Shown here one piece after another: positions 32,269 to 39,822 of a stretch of DNA of 64,000 bases. The notes beneath the pieces were generated by a model. That model had not been told where the DNA came from, ran no database searches, and worked only from the letters and a program-made list of their open reading frames with translations. Within the stretch, counting starts at the first letter, position 1, and each line of letters starts with the position of its first letter. The stretch is taken from the NCBI GenBank assembly GCA_900455155.1, contig UGUC01000004.1:496001-560000 (forward strand), written 5' to 3'. This stretch comes from Providencia stuartii (lineage in GTDB: Bacteria > Pseudomonadota > Gammaproteobacteria > Enterobacterales > Enterobacteriaceae). The position numbers were made by a program, and so were the translations under genes.

Positions 32269-33556
32269 TGCAGTCGTGATGGGCGGGGGGGCTCGCTGGG
32301 CTTATCTGTGGTATTCGCTTAACTCAATCAGGTTTATCTTGTGCCATTGTGAGCGCAGGGCAAAATGCGTTGCACTTTTCATCTGGATCTTTGGATTTAT
32401 TAACGCATTTACCCGATGGCCAAAGCGTAGAAAAACCATTAGATGCCCTAGATAAACTGAGTGAGCAGGCGCCAGAACACCCGTATAGCCGGCTTGGTAA
32501 ACTTTCGGTGATTAAACTCACTCATCTTGCAGAGACACTACTACAGCAAAGTGGCGTGAAACTTAAAGGTTCTAGCGATGAAAATCATTATCGCATAACG
32601 CCATTGGGTCATAAGCGCCTAACATGGTTGAGTCCTGAGTTTGTGCCTACAGTTAACCTCCATAAAAAAAATGGATATGGGAAAAATAGCGGTTGTTGGT
32701 ATTGAAGGTTTTTTAGATTTTCAGCCGCAAATGGTGTCTGATGAGTTGCAAAGAGAGGGCGTCAGCGCGAGTGCTTATTATGTTCATTTGCCGCTCCTTG
32801 ATAGACTTAGAGAAAACCCCAGCGAATTTAGAGCTATCAATGTGGCACGTTGGTTAGATAGGCCTGAAAACATGGCGCAAATAGTGGCTGAAATAGCACC
32901 ACTAGTCGTTGATTCTGATACTATTTTTATGCCAGCGTGTATCGGATTAGATAGTGAAGAGCCTTTGCTTGAGCTACAAAAGCAGCTTGGTAAACCCATC
33001 TACTTGTTGCCTACATTACCCCCTTCATTACTGGGGATCCGATTGCATGAGATGCTGTTACGTCAATTTCGCCGTCAAGGTGGGATCATCATGCCGGGTG
33101 ATAAGGTGACTTCAGTGAATTGTATTGGGTCACGTATAGAATCAGTGAATACACGTAATCATGGTGATATTTCACTCAAGGCTTCTCAGTTTGTCTTAGC
33201 CACCGGCAGTTTTTTTAATAATGGGGCTTGTTGCTGAGTTCGATCGTATTTATGAGCCATTAATGAACCTTGATTTATGCCATATTCCTCAGCGTGCACA
33301 GTGGACCAATAAAGCATTTTTTGCTTCACAGCCATATATGACGTTTGGTGTTCAAACAGATGAGTATCTACGGGCACAAAAAGAGGGGCAAACTTTCGAA
33401 AATCTCTATGTGGCAGGCGCGGTTTTAGGCGGTTTTGACCCTTTAACTGAAGGTTGTGGCGCGGGAGTTTCATTGATAAGTGGCTTACATGCAGCAAATG
33501 AAATTGTGGGCTATTTTGAACGACAAAGAGCCATGCAGGCGGAGGTGGCGCAATGA
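32258..33556 (+). CDS. glpB: Anaerobic glycerol-3-phosphate dehydrogenase subunit B (three frameshifts)
   Basis: About 431 residues when corrected; the FMN-containing subunit of GlpABC. Three +1 homopolymer errors break it: G7 at 32285-32291 (after VVMGGG, resuming LAGLICGIRLTQSG), A8 at 32664-32671 (after VNLHKK, resuming MDMGKIAVVG) and G4 at 33223-33226 (after GSFFNN, resuming GLVAEFDRIYEP). Recognisable segments include ALHFSSGSLDLLTHLPDGQ and GAVLGGFDPLTEGCG. It overlaps glpC by four bases (ATGA). Confidence 0.92.
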
Positions 33557-34746
33557 GTATTCAGGATGCAAGCTTTGAAAGTTGTATTAAATGTACTGTT
33601 TGTACGACCTATTGCCCTGTAGCGAAAGTTAATCCGTTATATCCTGGGCCAAAACAAGCGGGTCCTGATGGTGAGCGTTTACGTTTAAAAGACCCAATGT
33701 TATATGATGAGGCATTGAAATATTGCACTAACTGTAAACGTTGTGAAGTTGCATGCCCATCGGATGTTAAAATAGGCGATATTATTGCTCGTGCTCGTAA
33801 TACATACAGCCAACAAAAGCCGAAATTACGTGATGCAATACTCAGTCATACCGATTTAATGGGATCACTATCGACACCTTTTGCTCCAGTGGTAAATACC
33901 ATCACGGGGCTAAAACCAGTTCGTCAAATTCTCGATAAAGCTTTAAAAATTGACCATCGTCGGGAGTTGCCTAAATATTCCTTTGGAACATTTAGACGTT
34001 GGTATGCAAAACAAGCGGCGGAACAACAAAAATTTGCAGAGCAAGTTGCCTTTTTCCATGGTTGCTATGTCAATTATAACCATCCACAGCTCGGTAAAGA
34101 CTTAATTAAAGTGTTTAATGGAATGGGAATTGGCGTTCAACTATTAAAACGCGAAAAATGTTGTGGTGTGGCGTTAATTGCGAATGGCTTTATGAAACAA
34201 GCTAAGCGGCAAGCAAATGTTAATTTAGAATCGCTACAAGAAACCATCCTTGAGAAACATATTCCGGTTGTTGCAACGTCATCGACGTGTACTTTTACAC
34301 TCCGTGATGAGTATACACATGTTTTAGATGTCGATACCTCACAAATGCGCGATAACATTGAATTAGCAACACGTTATATCTATCGCTTATTAGAGCAAGG
34401 CCGAGAGCTTAAACTCAAGCATACACCTCTGAAAGTGGCTTATCATACGCCTTGTCATATGGAAAAAATGGGTTGGACATCATACACATTGGAGTTGATT
34501 AAGCGTGTACCTGGCGTTGAATTGATCGTACTCGATTCTCAATGTTGTGGTATTGCAGGAACATACGGCTTTAAAAAAGAAAACTATGAAGTTTCTCAAG
34601 GGATTGGCGCAGGGTTATTTCGCCAAATTGAAGACAGTGGGGTTGATATGGTGATTACAGATTGCGAAACCTGTAAATGGCAGATAGAGATGTCGACCAG
34701 TAAAAAATGTGAACACCCGATAAGCCTGTTAGCCAAAGCATTATAA
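33553..34746 (+). CDS. glpC: Anaerobic glycerol-3-phosphate dehydrogenase subunit C
   Basis: 397-residue iron-sulfur subunit that anchors GlpAB at the membrane and passes electrons to menaquinone. Two 4Fe-4S motifs, CIKCTVCTTYCP and CTNCKRCEVACP, are followed by two cysteine-rich CCG domains (with KREKCCGVA and DSQCCGIAG). Full length and intact. It is the last gene of glpABC, ahead of a strong terminator. Confidence 0.96.
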   Translation: MSIQDASFESCIKCTVCTTYCPVAKVNPLYPGPKQAGPDGERLRLKDPMLYDEALKYCTNCKRCEVACPSDVKIGDIIARARNTYSQQKPKLRDAILSHTDLMGSLSTPFAPVVNTITGLKPVRQILDKALKIDHRRELPKYSFGTFRRWYAKQAAEQQKFAEQVAFFHGCYVNYNHPQLGKDLIKVFNGMGIGVQLLKREKCCGVALIANGFMKQAKRQANVNLESLQETILEKHIPVVATSSTCTFTLRDEYTHVLDVDTSQMRDNIELATRYIYRLLEQGRELKLKHTPLKVAYHTPCHMEKMGWTSYTLELIKRVPGVELIVLDSQCCGIAGTYGFKKENYEVSQGIGAGLFRQIEDSGVDMVITDCETCKWQIEMSTSKKCEHPISLLAKAL

Positions 34747-34778
34747 TAAAAATAATGAGCTGTTTAGTTAACCCGTTA

Positions 34779-34810
34779 GGGAGAAAGGAGCCCACCTTTC
34801 TCCCTTTTTT
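34779..34810 (+). terminator. Rho-independent terminator of glpABC
   Basis: GGGAGAAAGG (34779-34788) pairs with CCTTTCTCCC (34795-34804), followed by six T. Confidence 0.92.
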
Positions 34811-34879
34811 GTAATAGTACTGCCATATTCTATCATGTCGTAGTAACCTTATGATTTAATGCATAATGATAGGTTTGAC

Positions 34880-35398
34880 ATGTTAGGCACGGATCCCTCC
34901 TTTAGACTTAGAAAATTGACGCGAGAAGATAAGGACTTCTTTTTTCAACTGTATACGAACCTCGATGTTTTACGTTTTATTTCTAACCCAAAAACGGAAA
35001 AAGAAATTCTTGCCGCGTTTGAAAGTCGATTAATCGAATGGAATTTACATTCTGAACATTGGCTATGTTTAGTGATTGAAGATATTGAAACTCACCGGCC
35101 TATGGGATTGATTGGCTTTTGTTTATCATTAGTAAATCAACAGCGAGTTGGTGAAATTGGTTATTTGATTGACCCTACTTTTTCAGGTAAGGGCATTGCG
35201 ACGTCGGCTCTGAAAATGCTGTTATCATCCCCTGATTATGCACAAATTCGCACATTTATAGCAGTAGTGACCGAAGGTAATATTGCTTCTGAAAAAGTGT
35301 TGGTTAAAAACGGATTTTCTAAACAAAAAGTGATTACTGCAAACTATGAGATTAATGGTTTTGTGTATGATGATATTTGTTATGAATTAAATCGATAA
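34880..35398 (+). CDS. GNAT-family N-acetyltransferase (RimJ/RimL-like)
   Basis: 172 residues with an Acetyltransf_3-type GNAT fold: FRLRKLTREDKDFFF at the N-terminus, the acetyl-CoA-binding region GYLIDPTFSGKGIATSAL, and ENGF-like VLVKNGF near the C-terminus. Relatives acetylate protein N-termini, antibiotics or amino acids; the substrate is not evident. ATG 34880 follows TAGG at six bases; an in-frame ATG at 34859 lacks an SD but cannot be excluded. It stands alone between two operons. Confidence 0.82.
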   Translation: MLGTDPSFRLRKLTREDKDFFFQLYTNLDVLRFISNPKTEKEILAAFESRLIEWNLHSEHWLCLVIEDIETHRPMGLIGFCLSLVNQQRVGEIGYLIDPTFSGKGIATSALKMLLSSPDYAQIRTFIAVVTEGNIASEKVLVKNGFSKQKVITANYEINGFVYDDICYELNR

Positions 35399-35443
35399 AA
35401 CATCACGCTGGTGGTGAGTAAACTATACCAGCGTGATGGAGAG

Positions 35444-36064
35444 TTAAAGTGATTTCTGTAAAGTTTCCAGTAGTAGCAACACTGATGTTCCACCAGGATC
35501 TGCATGGCCTATACTGCGTTCACCTAAATAACTGGCTCGGCCTTTTCGTGCTTGCATAGGGATTGTTGATGCCACACCTTGTTTTGCTGCTTCTACAGCC
35601 GCACTTATTGCTTCATTTAAGGTTTGTGAAGTCGCTTTTTCAAGTGATTCACAAACAGGCCACCAAACATCGCACATGGTTTTATCATTAGGTTCGGCTT
35701 TGCCTCGTGATACAACACCTTCCGTTCCTGCTTTGAACAGCTCAGCTAAATCAGCAATGCTTAAATTTTCTTTACCAGCAGCACTTTGCGAAGCTTTAAT
35801 AAAAAATGTGCCGAAGAGTGGACCACTTGCGCCACCGACACTAGATAAGAGTGTCATTCCGGTGGTTTTCAGTAAGGTAGCAATATCTTTGTCTTCAACA
35901 GAAGGTAATTTTTCGGCTACTTTCTGAAAACCACGATGCATGTTGAGTCCATGGTCGCCATCACCAATAGCGGTGTCTAGCTCGGTAAGCCGATCTTGTT
36001 CATCAGCAAAAGTTTGTGAACACTGTATCAACCAATGATAAATTTGCGGTTGTGTTAAGTTCAT
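35444..36064 (-). CDS. dhaL: Dihydroxyacetone kinase subunit DhaL (ADP-binding)
   Basis: 206 residues, all-helical barrel of the PTS-dependent dihydroxyacetone kinase. The Mg-ADP site is formed by TAIGDGDHG and SSVGGASGPLFG; the C-terminal SIGHADPGGTS matches the family. DhaL keeps ADP bound as a cofactor that is rephosphorylated by DhaM. It follows dhaK by ~60 bases. No dhaM is next to it; downstream is only the unrelated GNAT gene. Confidence 0.94.
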   Translation of the reverse strand: MNLTQPQIYHWLIQCSQTFADEQDRLTELDTAIGDGDHGLNMHRGFQKVAEKLPSVEDKDIATLLKTTGMTLLSSVGGASGPLFGTFFIKASQSAAGKENLSIADLAELFKAGTEGVVSRGKAEPNDKTMCDVWWPVCESLEKATSQTLNEAISAAVEAAKQGVASTIPMQARKGRASYLGERSIGHADPGGTSVLLLLETLQKSL

Positions 36065-36127
36065 GATGTTTTGGCTCCATTTTTACTGCTTAATTTATTG
36101 GTTATTGGGAGTAGAAGTTTTGTGTTA

Positions 36128-37198
36128 TCAACACTTCCAACGTAAAGCCGGGGTATTGACTGGTTCATCCCATAACATTAAGTCTTCATCATCCACTTTT
36201 AATAGCGTAATTGAGATGCCTTGCATATCAAGTGCGGTGCAATAGGAGCCGACAAGGCTACGTTCAATAGTCAAACCAAAATCGTGACAACAAGTTTGTA
36301 GTCGGTGGTACACAGCGTACAACTCAGATAATGGTGTGGCGCCAAGGTTATTAACTAATGCAATTACGCGATCGCCTTTTTTCAGAGGGTGTTTAGTGTG
36401 TTTATGCTCTTGCCAGCAGCCATTTTCACGATCCCATTGGCGGATTATGCGTTCGTAGTGACCGTTTTCGAGCAAAGCTTCAAACATTTGATCGACAGTA
36501 TCGTCTAAATTAGTAAATTTGCGCCGTTCAATGCCGGGCTCTCCGTGGATCCCCACGCCAAATTCCATTTCGTTATCCGGAAGTTCAAATGAGCGTTTTC
36601 CTGCCGCGGGTACGGTACAGGCTTGTAAGGCAACACCTAAACTATAACCATGATTATTGATCTTGTGGCCTAGTTCCACTAATTGCTCAAGAGAATATCC
36701 TTTGGTCGCTGCCGCGCCGAGTATTTTTTCCATCAAAACGGTATTAGCGACACCTCGGCGTCCTGCTGTGTATAAACTATCTTTTACTGCGACATCATCA
36801 TCAACTAATACGGTAGCGATTTTGATCCCTGCATCGTGTAAGAGTTCAGCGGCCGTTTCAAAATTTAGGACGTCACCAGTGTAGTTTTTTATGATCATTA
36901 ATACACCTTCGCCGCTATCGATGGCCATTGCACATTCCATCATTTGGTCTGGTGTCGGGGATGTAAACATCTCTCCTGGGCATGCCCCATCTAACATTCC
37001 TTGACCAATATATCCGCTATGCATCGGCTCATGACCGCTACCCCCACCGGAAAGTAATCCAACTTTGCCTTTGATAGGTGTATTACTATGAACGAGGTAG
37101 GTTGGGTCAACATTCAAACGTAATTCAGGATGAGCAGCAATAAGCCCTTGATTGACTTCACTTATAATATCTTCAACACGGTTAATCAGTTTTTTCAT
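36128..37198 (-). CDS. dhaK: Dihydroxyacetone kinase subunit DhaK
   Basis: 356 residues. It binds dihydroxyacetone covalently as a hemiaminal at His218 (GVGIHGEPG). Phosphate-loop region LLSGGGSGHEPMHSGYIG and MIIKNYTGDVLNF are conserved. With DhaL it makes DHAP, joining the output of GlpABC. ATG 37198 follows GGAG at nine bases. The ~215 bases upstream hold only the yhhQ terminator and no visible operator. Confidence 0.95.
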   Translation of the reverse strand: MKKLINRVEDIISEVNQGLIAAHPELRLNVDPTYLVHSNTPIKGKVGLLSGGGSGHEPMHSGYIGQGMLDGACPGEMFTSPTPDQMMECAMAIDSGEGVLMIIKNYTGDVLNFETAAELLHDAGIKIATVLVDDDVAVKDSLYTAGRRGVANTVLMEKILGAAATKGYSLEQLVELGHKINNHGYSLGVALQACTVPAAGKRSFELPDNEMEFGVGIHGEPGIERRKFTNLDDTVDQMFEALLENGHYERIIRQWDRENGCWQEHKHTKHPLKKGDRVIALVNNLGATPLSELYAVYHRLQTCCHDFGLTIERSLVGSYCTALDMQGISITLLKVDDEDLMLWDEPVNTPALRWKC

Positions 37199-37381
37199 CT
37201 TATAAACTCCAAAAGATAGAGAATGATGGTTATTTCTGTTCGTTTGTGTTCTTTTTTGGTTGAATTAAAACGGAATTGGCGCGGTTCGTTTCGATTGTGC
37301 AACCAGACTATCACGGCTGTGAGATTATTGATGAATAAAACCAATAAAATGAGAGTTAGATCGGTAATTTTTCAGAGGTGA

Positions 37382-37409
37382 GCGAAGGGGAGTACTATTT
37401 CCCCTTCGC
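37382..37409. terminator. Terminator hairpin after yhhQ
   Basis: GCGAAGGGG (37382-37390) pairs with CCCCTTCGC (37401-37409). It lies just after the yhhQ stop on the minus strand; a short T-rich stretch follows. Confidence 0.65.
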
Positions 37410-37416
37410 AGTTGCA

Positions 37417-38085
37417 CTAATGTTGATTGGCGAGTTTTTGCTCGGCAGTTTTGGCAAAAAATGTCTTCAAAATAAAATTGAGTAAAACACCATAAGCAGG
37501 TAAGAAAAATAGCATACAAATAAATAGCTTAAAGGTATAGTCAACTAAGGCAATCTCTACCCAATTCGCAGCCATAAAAGGATCACTGCTTTGATAAAAT
37601 GCAATAAAGAAAAAGGCAATGGTATCAATTAAATTACCGAAGAACATGGCGCAGGCGGGGGCAACGTACCAACGTTTATTTTGACGTAATCGGTTGAACA
37701 CACTGACGTCCATTATTTGCCCAAGAACATAAGCCATAAAGCTAGCAGCGGCAATTCGAGCCACAAATAAGTTAAATGTATTTAATGCTGCTACTCCTTG
37801 CCATTCACCTTGAAAAAATAGAGCTGATATAACATAGGAAATGAGTAGAGCAGGCAACATGACCGCAGTGATGATCCGACGTGCAAGTGGTGCACCATAA
37901 ATACGTACAGTAAGATCAGTTGCTAAGAAAATAAATGGAAAGGTAAACGCTCCCCATGTAGTGTGAAAACCGAAAATATTAATCGGCAACTGTACAAGGT
38001 AGTTACTAGAGGTAATAATTAAAATATGAAATAAAGACAGCCAAATTAATGCACTGGCTTTTTGCTGTGCTGTGAATGAAAACAT
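37417..38085 (-). CDS. yhhQ: Queuosine precursor transporter YhhQ (preQ0/preQ1)
   Basis: 222-residue integral membrane protein (COG1738) with about six helices. It closely follows E. coli YhhQ (FHILIITSSNYLVQLPINI, GAFTFPFIFLATDLTVRIYG, GNLIDTIAFFFIAF). It imports 7-cyano- or 7-aminomethyl-7-deazaguanine for queuosine synthesis. The start is ATG 38085 after AAAGG; a 33-codon upstream extension of the frame has no support. The leader carries a candidate preQ1-I riboswitch. Confidence 0.93.
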   Translation of the reverse strand: MFSFTAQQKASALIWLSLFHILIITSSNYLVQLPINIFGFHTTWGAFTFPFIFLATDLTVRIYGAPLARRIITAVMLPALLISYVISALFFQGEWQGVAALNTFNLFVARIAAASFMAYVLGQIMDVSVFNRLRQNKRWYVAPACAMFFGNLIDTIAFFFIAFYQSSDPFMAANWVEIALVDYTFKLFICMLFFLPAYGVLLNFILKTFFAKTAEQKLANQH

Positions 38086-38091
38086 ATTGTA

Positions 38092-38125
38092 CCTTTTTAA
38101 GTAGCAATGGGGTGAGGGAACCCAT
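38092..38125 (-). promoter_or_regulatory. Candidate preQ1-I riboswitch in the yhhQ leader
   Basis: Reading the minus strand, ATGGG (38121-38125) and CCCAT (38107-38111) form a 5-bp stem enclosing a C-rich loop (TTCCCTCAC). A 15-base A-rich tail follows and ends in AAAAAGG, which is the yhhQ SD. Loop C residues can pair with the SD GG to form the H-type pseudoknot that defines preQ1-I aptamers. The layout resembles the Thermoanaerobacter aptamer (5-bp stem, 10-base loop, A-rich tail with SD). The gene product transports queuosine precursors. This is a structural guess made by eye. Confidence 0.45.
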
Positions 38126-38151
38126 AAAAAACTTTCCCGACATTGGGAAGT
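38126..38151 (-). other. Leader hairpin with T-run upstream of the yhhQ aptamer
   Basis: Minus-strand ACTTCCC and GGGAAAGT pair around a short loop and are followed by six T. The GGGAA arm could alternatively pair with TTCCC in the downstream loop, so the two structures may compete. Confidence 0.45.
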
Positions 38152-38153
38152 GC

Positions 38154-38182
38154 GCATAATACGCTTGTTGCGCAACAAAAGC
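38154..38182 (-). promoter_or_regulatory. yhhQ promoter with a 14-bp palindrome in the spacer
   Basis: Minus-strand TTGCTT and TATTAT are 17 bases apart. The spacer contains TTGTTGCGCAACAA (38165-38178), a perfect palindrome that could bind a repressor. Confidence 0.5.
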
Positions 38183-38253
38183 AAAACTGTTACGTCAGAG
38201 AGGATAATTTTATTATATAATTAGAGCATCTTTTATTTTTTAGAAGCGTAGTT

Positions 38254-38508
38254 ATGTCTGATTTATTTTTAAATGCCACTAAAACTCTTGATACACTTGG
38301 TTTGCGTTGCCCTGAGCCAGTTATGCTAGTTCGTAAAACTGTTCGAGGAATGAATGCTGGCGATACTTTACTCATCATTGCAGATGATCCTGCAACTACA
38401 CGTGATATCCCCGGTTTTTGCCGTTTTATGGAGCATGAATTGCTGGCAGTTGAAACGGAACAAACCCCATACCGTTATTTGTTACGTAAAAAAACGGAAG
38501 GCCTGTAA
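38254..38508 (+). CDS. tusA: Sulfur carrier protein TusA
   Basis: 84-residue cytoplasmic sulfurtransferase of the TusA/SirA family. Cys19 in [10 protein letters not shown] receives persulfide sulfur from IscS and passes it to TusBCD for 2-thiolation of tRNA wobble uridines. The length is standard (81-84). It is divergent from yhhQ and close to zntA, as in E. coli. Confidence 0.96.
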   Translation: MSDLFLNATKTLDTLGLRCPEPVMLVRKTVRGMNAGDTLLIIADDPATTRDIPGFCRFMEHELLAVETEQTPYRYLLRKKTEGL

Positions 38509-38517
38509 GCCTTTTTT
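38498..38517 (+). terminator. Short terminator overlapping the end of tusA
   Basis: AAGGC and GCCTT pair around CTGTAA, which includes the stop codon region, followed by a T-run. Confidence 0.5.
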
Positions 38518-38592
38518 AGTTAAATAGGCTGCTTGCGTGCGGTGAGCTTAAAGGCTATCGCACGAATATGGCATTATTACTGGTAAGTGCCC

Positions 38593-39573
38593 TTATCCTC
38601 CTTGAATGATAAGTTGTAACTCCTCATAGCTAAAATTTAGGCTCTTCATCACAAGTTCGAAGCTTGCACCATTTTTTAGGAGTGAAAGTGCATTTTCATG
38701 CCTGGCTTTTTGCATGCCTTCTATCTTGCCTTCTATCTTACCTTCAATCTTACCTTCAATCTTACCTTCAATCTTACCTTCTAGTTTGGCTTTATCTTTT
38801 AAACGTTGAGCGATATTCATAGCAACACCTTGATGGTTTTCGATTTGTTCAATTAACTGTTGAATTATTTGTTCAAAATACTGAGATGAATCTAACGTAG
38901 TGAGCAGATAATTAATAATAATGCTGGTATCTTGCTCACTATTATAGTGCCTATTTAATGCTTGGGCGAGCAGACTAGTCACTTGCTGATATTCGTCACG
39001 TAGATTTTTATGCTTCAATGCAAGTTCCATTACTGCAATCTTTCGATGATTAACTAACTCATTGTCATCAATAACAGTGATATCCACTAATGGAAATGGA
39101 TTAAAGTACAGTTCATCAGCGAGTTCGGGCCAAGAAAAACAGTGAGTCCATGTTTTCAAATAGGGATAGGGGGAGCTATCTCCATGGTAAAATAAAATAG
39201 GTACTACGAGTGGTAAACTTTTATGGCCTTGCTGAAGGTGTTGATTCATTGCCAAAAATGAATAATGCATTAAGCGCCAACTCATTAATTTATCAGGTGT
39301 TGATTGATGTTCAATAAGGAGGTAAAGATAGCCATCACCAACTTCTGTTTGTACAGTATAAAGAACATCAGATAATCGAGAGCGCAGTTTTTTATCGATA
39401 AAAGAAGAGTTAGTAAGTGCTAATGTATTAAAGTCACATAAAGACCGAATATGTTCTGGCAAATGAATGTCGAAAAAATCGCGAGCATTATCTATTTGGG
39501 TTAAAAAACCTTTAAAAGCGGCATCATGTGGTGTTGTAGGGGCTTTTTGTATCATACTCGCTACCTTCATCAA
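38593..39573 (-). CDS. Rpn-family recombination-promoting nuclease / transposase-like protein
   Basis: 326 residues of the PD-(D/E)XK Rpn (YhgA-like) family. Catalytic candidates are the Asp in RLSDVLY and the Glu/Gln of YLLIEHQST. Relatives promote RecA-independent recombination in E. coli. A stretch near residue 270 is built from tandem GKIE units encoded by a 12-bp repeat (38725-38784). The start may be the first or the second Met (MMKVASM); ATG 39573 is used. It is flanked by tusA and zntA and so interrupts the E. coli-like order. It is AT-rich and may be laterally acquired. Confidence 0.85.
   Translation of the reverse strand: MMKVASMIQKAPTTPHDAAFKGFLTQIDNARDFFDIHLPEHIRSLCDFNTLALTNSSFIDKKLRSRLSDVLYTVQTEVGDGYLYLLIEHQSTPDKLMSWRLMHYSFLAMNQHLQQGHKSLPLVVPILFYHGDSSPYPYLKTWTHCFSWPELADELYFNPFPLVDITVIDDNELVNHRKIAVMELALKHKNLRDEYQQVTSLLAQALNRHYNSEQDTSIIINYLLTTLDSSQYFEQIIQQLIEQIENHQGVAMNIAQRLKDKAKLEGKIEGKIEGKIEGKIEGKIEGMQKARHENALSLLKNGASFELVMKSLNFSYEELQLIIQGG
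38725..38784. repeat. 12-bp tandem repeat inside the Rpn gene
   Basis: Three perfect copies of CTTACCTTCAAT (38737-38772) are flanked by degenerate copies CTTGCCTTCTAT and CTTACCTTCTAG. The unit is a multiple of three, so slippage would lengthen or shorten a GKIE-repeat linker without breaking the frame. Confidence 0.9.
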
Positions 39574-39779
39574 TGTCCTTATGTTACGAAGATATTAGCG
39601 AATATAGAGATAAAATAGAAAAAAGTTACTCCTAATTTAGTGTGAAAAAATAATTTATTTTTTATAAGCGACATCTCATTACTTGTTGTATTTAAAGTCT
39701 TTATTACTATTTAATAAAAATTAAAATGTAAGAAATGATAGTTTACTAGATAATAATGATTAAACGTTCTATTTATAAC

Positions 39780-39806
39780 AAAGAAGCGCCGTTATGGCGC
39801 TTCTTT
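39780..39806. terminator. Bidirectional terminator after zntA
   Basis: AAAGAAGCGCC (39780-39790) pairs with GGCGCTTCTTT (39796-39806). The AT-rich 200 bases between it and the Rpn gene show nothing else. Confidence 0.8.
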
Positions 39807-39822
39807 AATAATACAATAAATA

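Noticed and set aside
30611..33556. Broken glpA and glpB taken as pseudogenes
   Set aside because: Every break is a one-base homopolymer change and glpC is intact; the same pattern hits essential ftsY, so error is more likely than decay.
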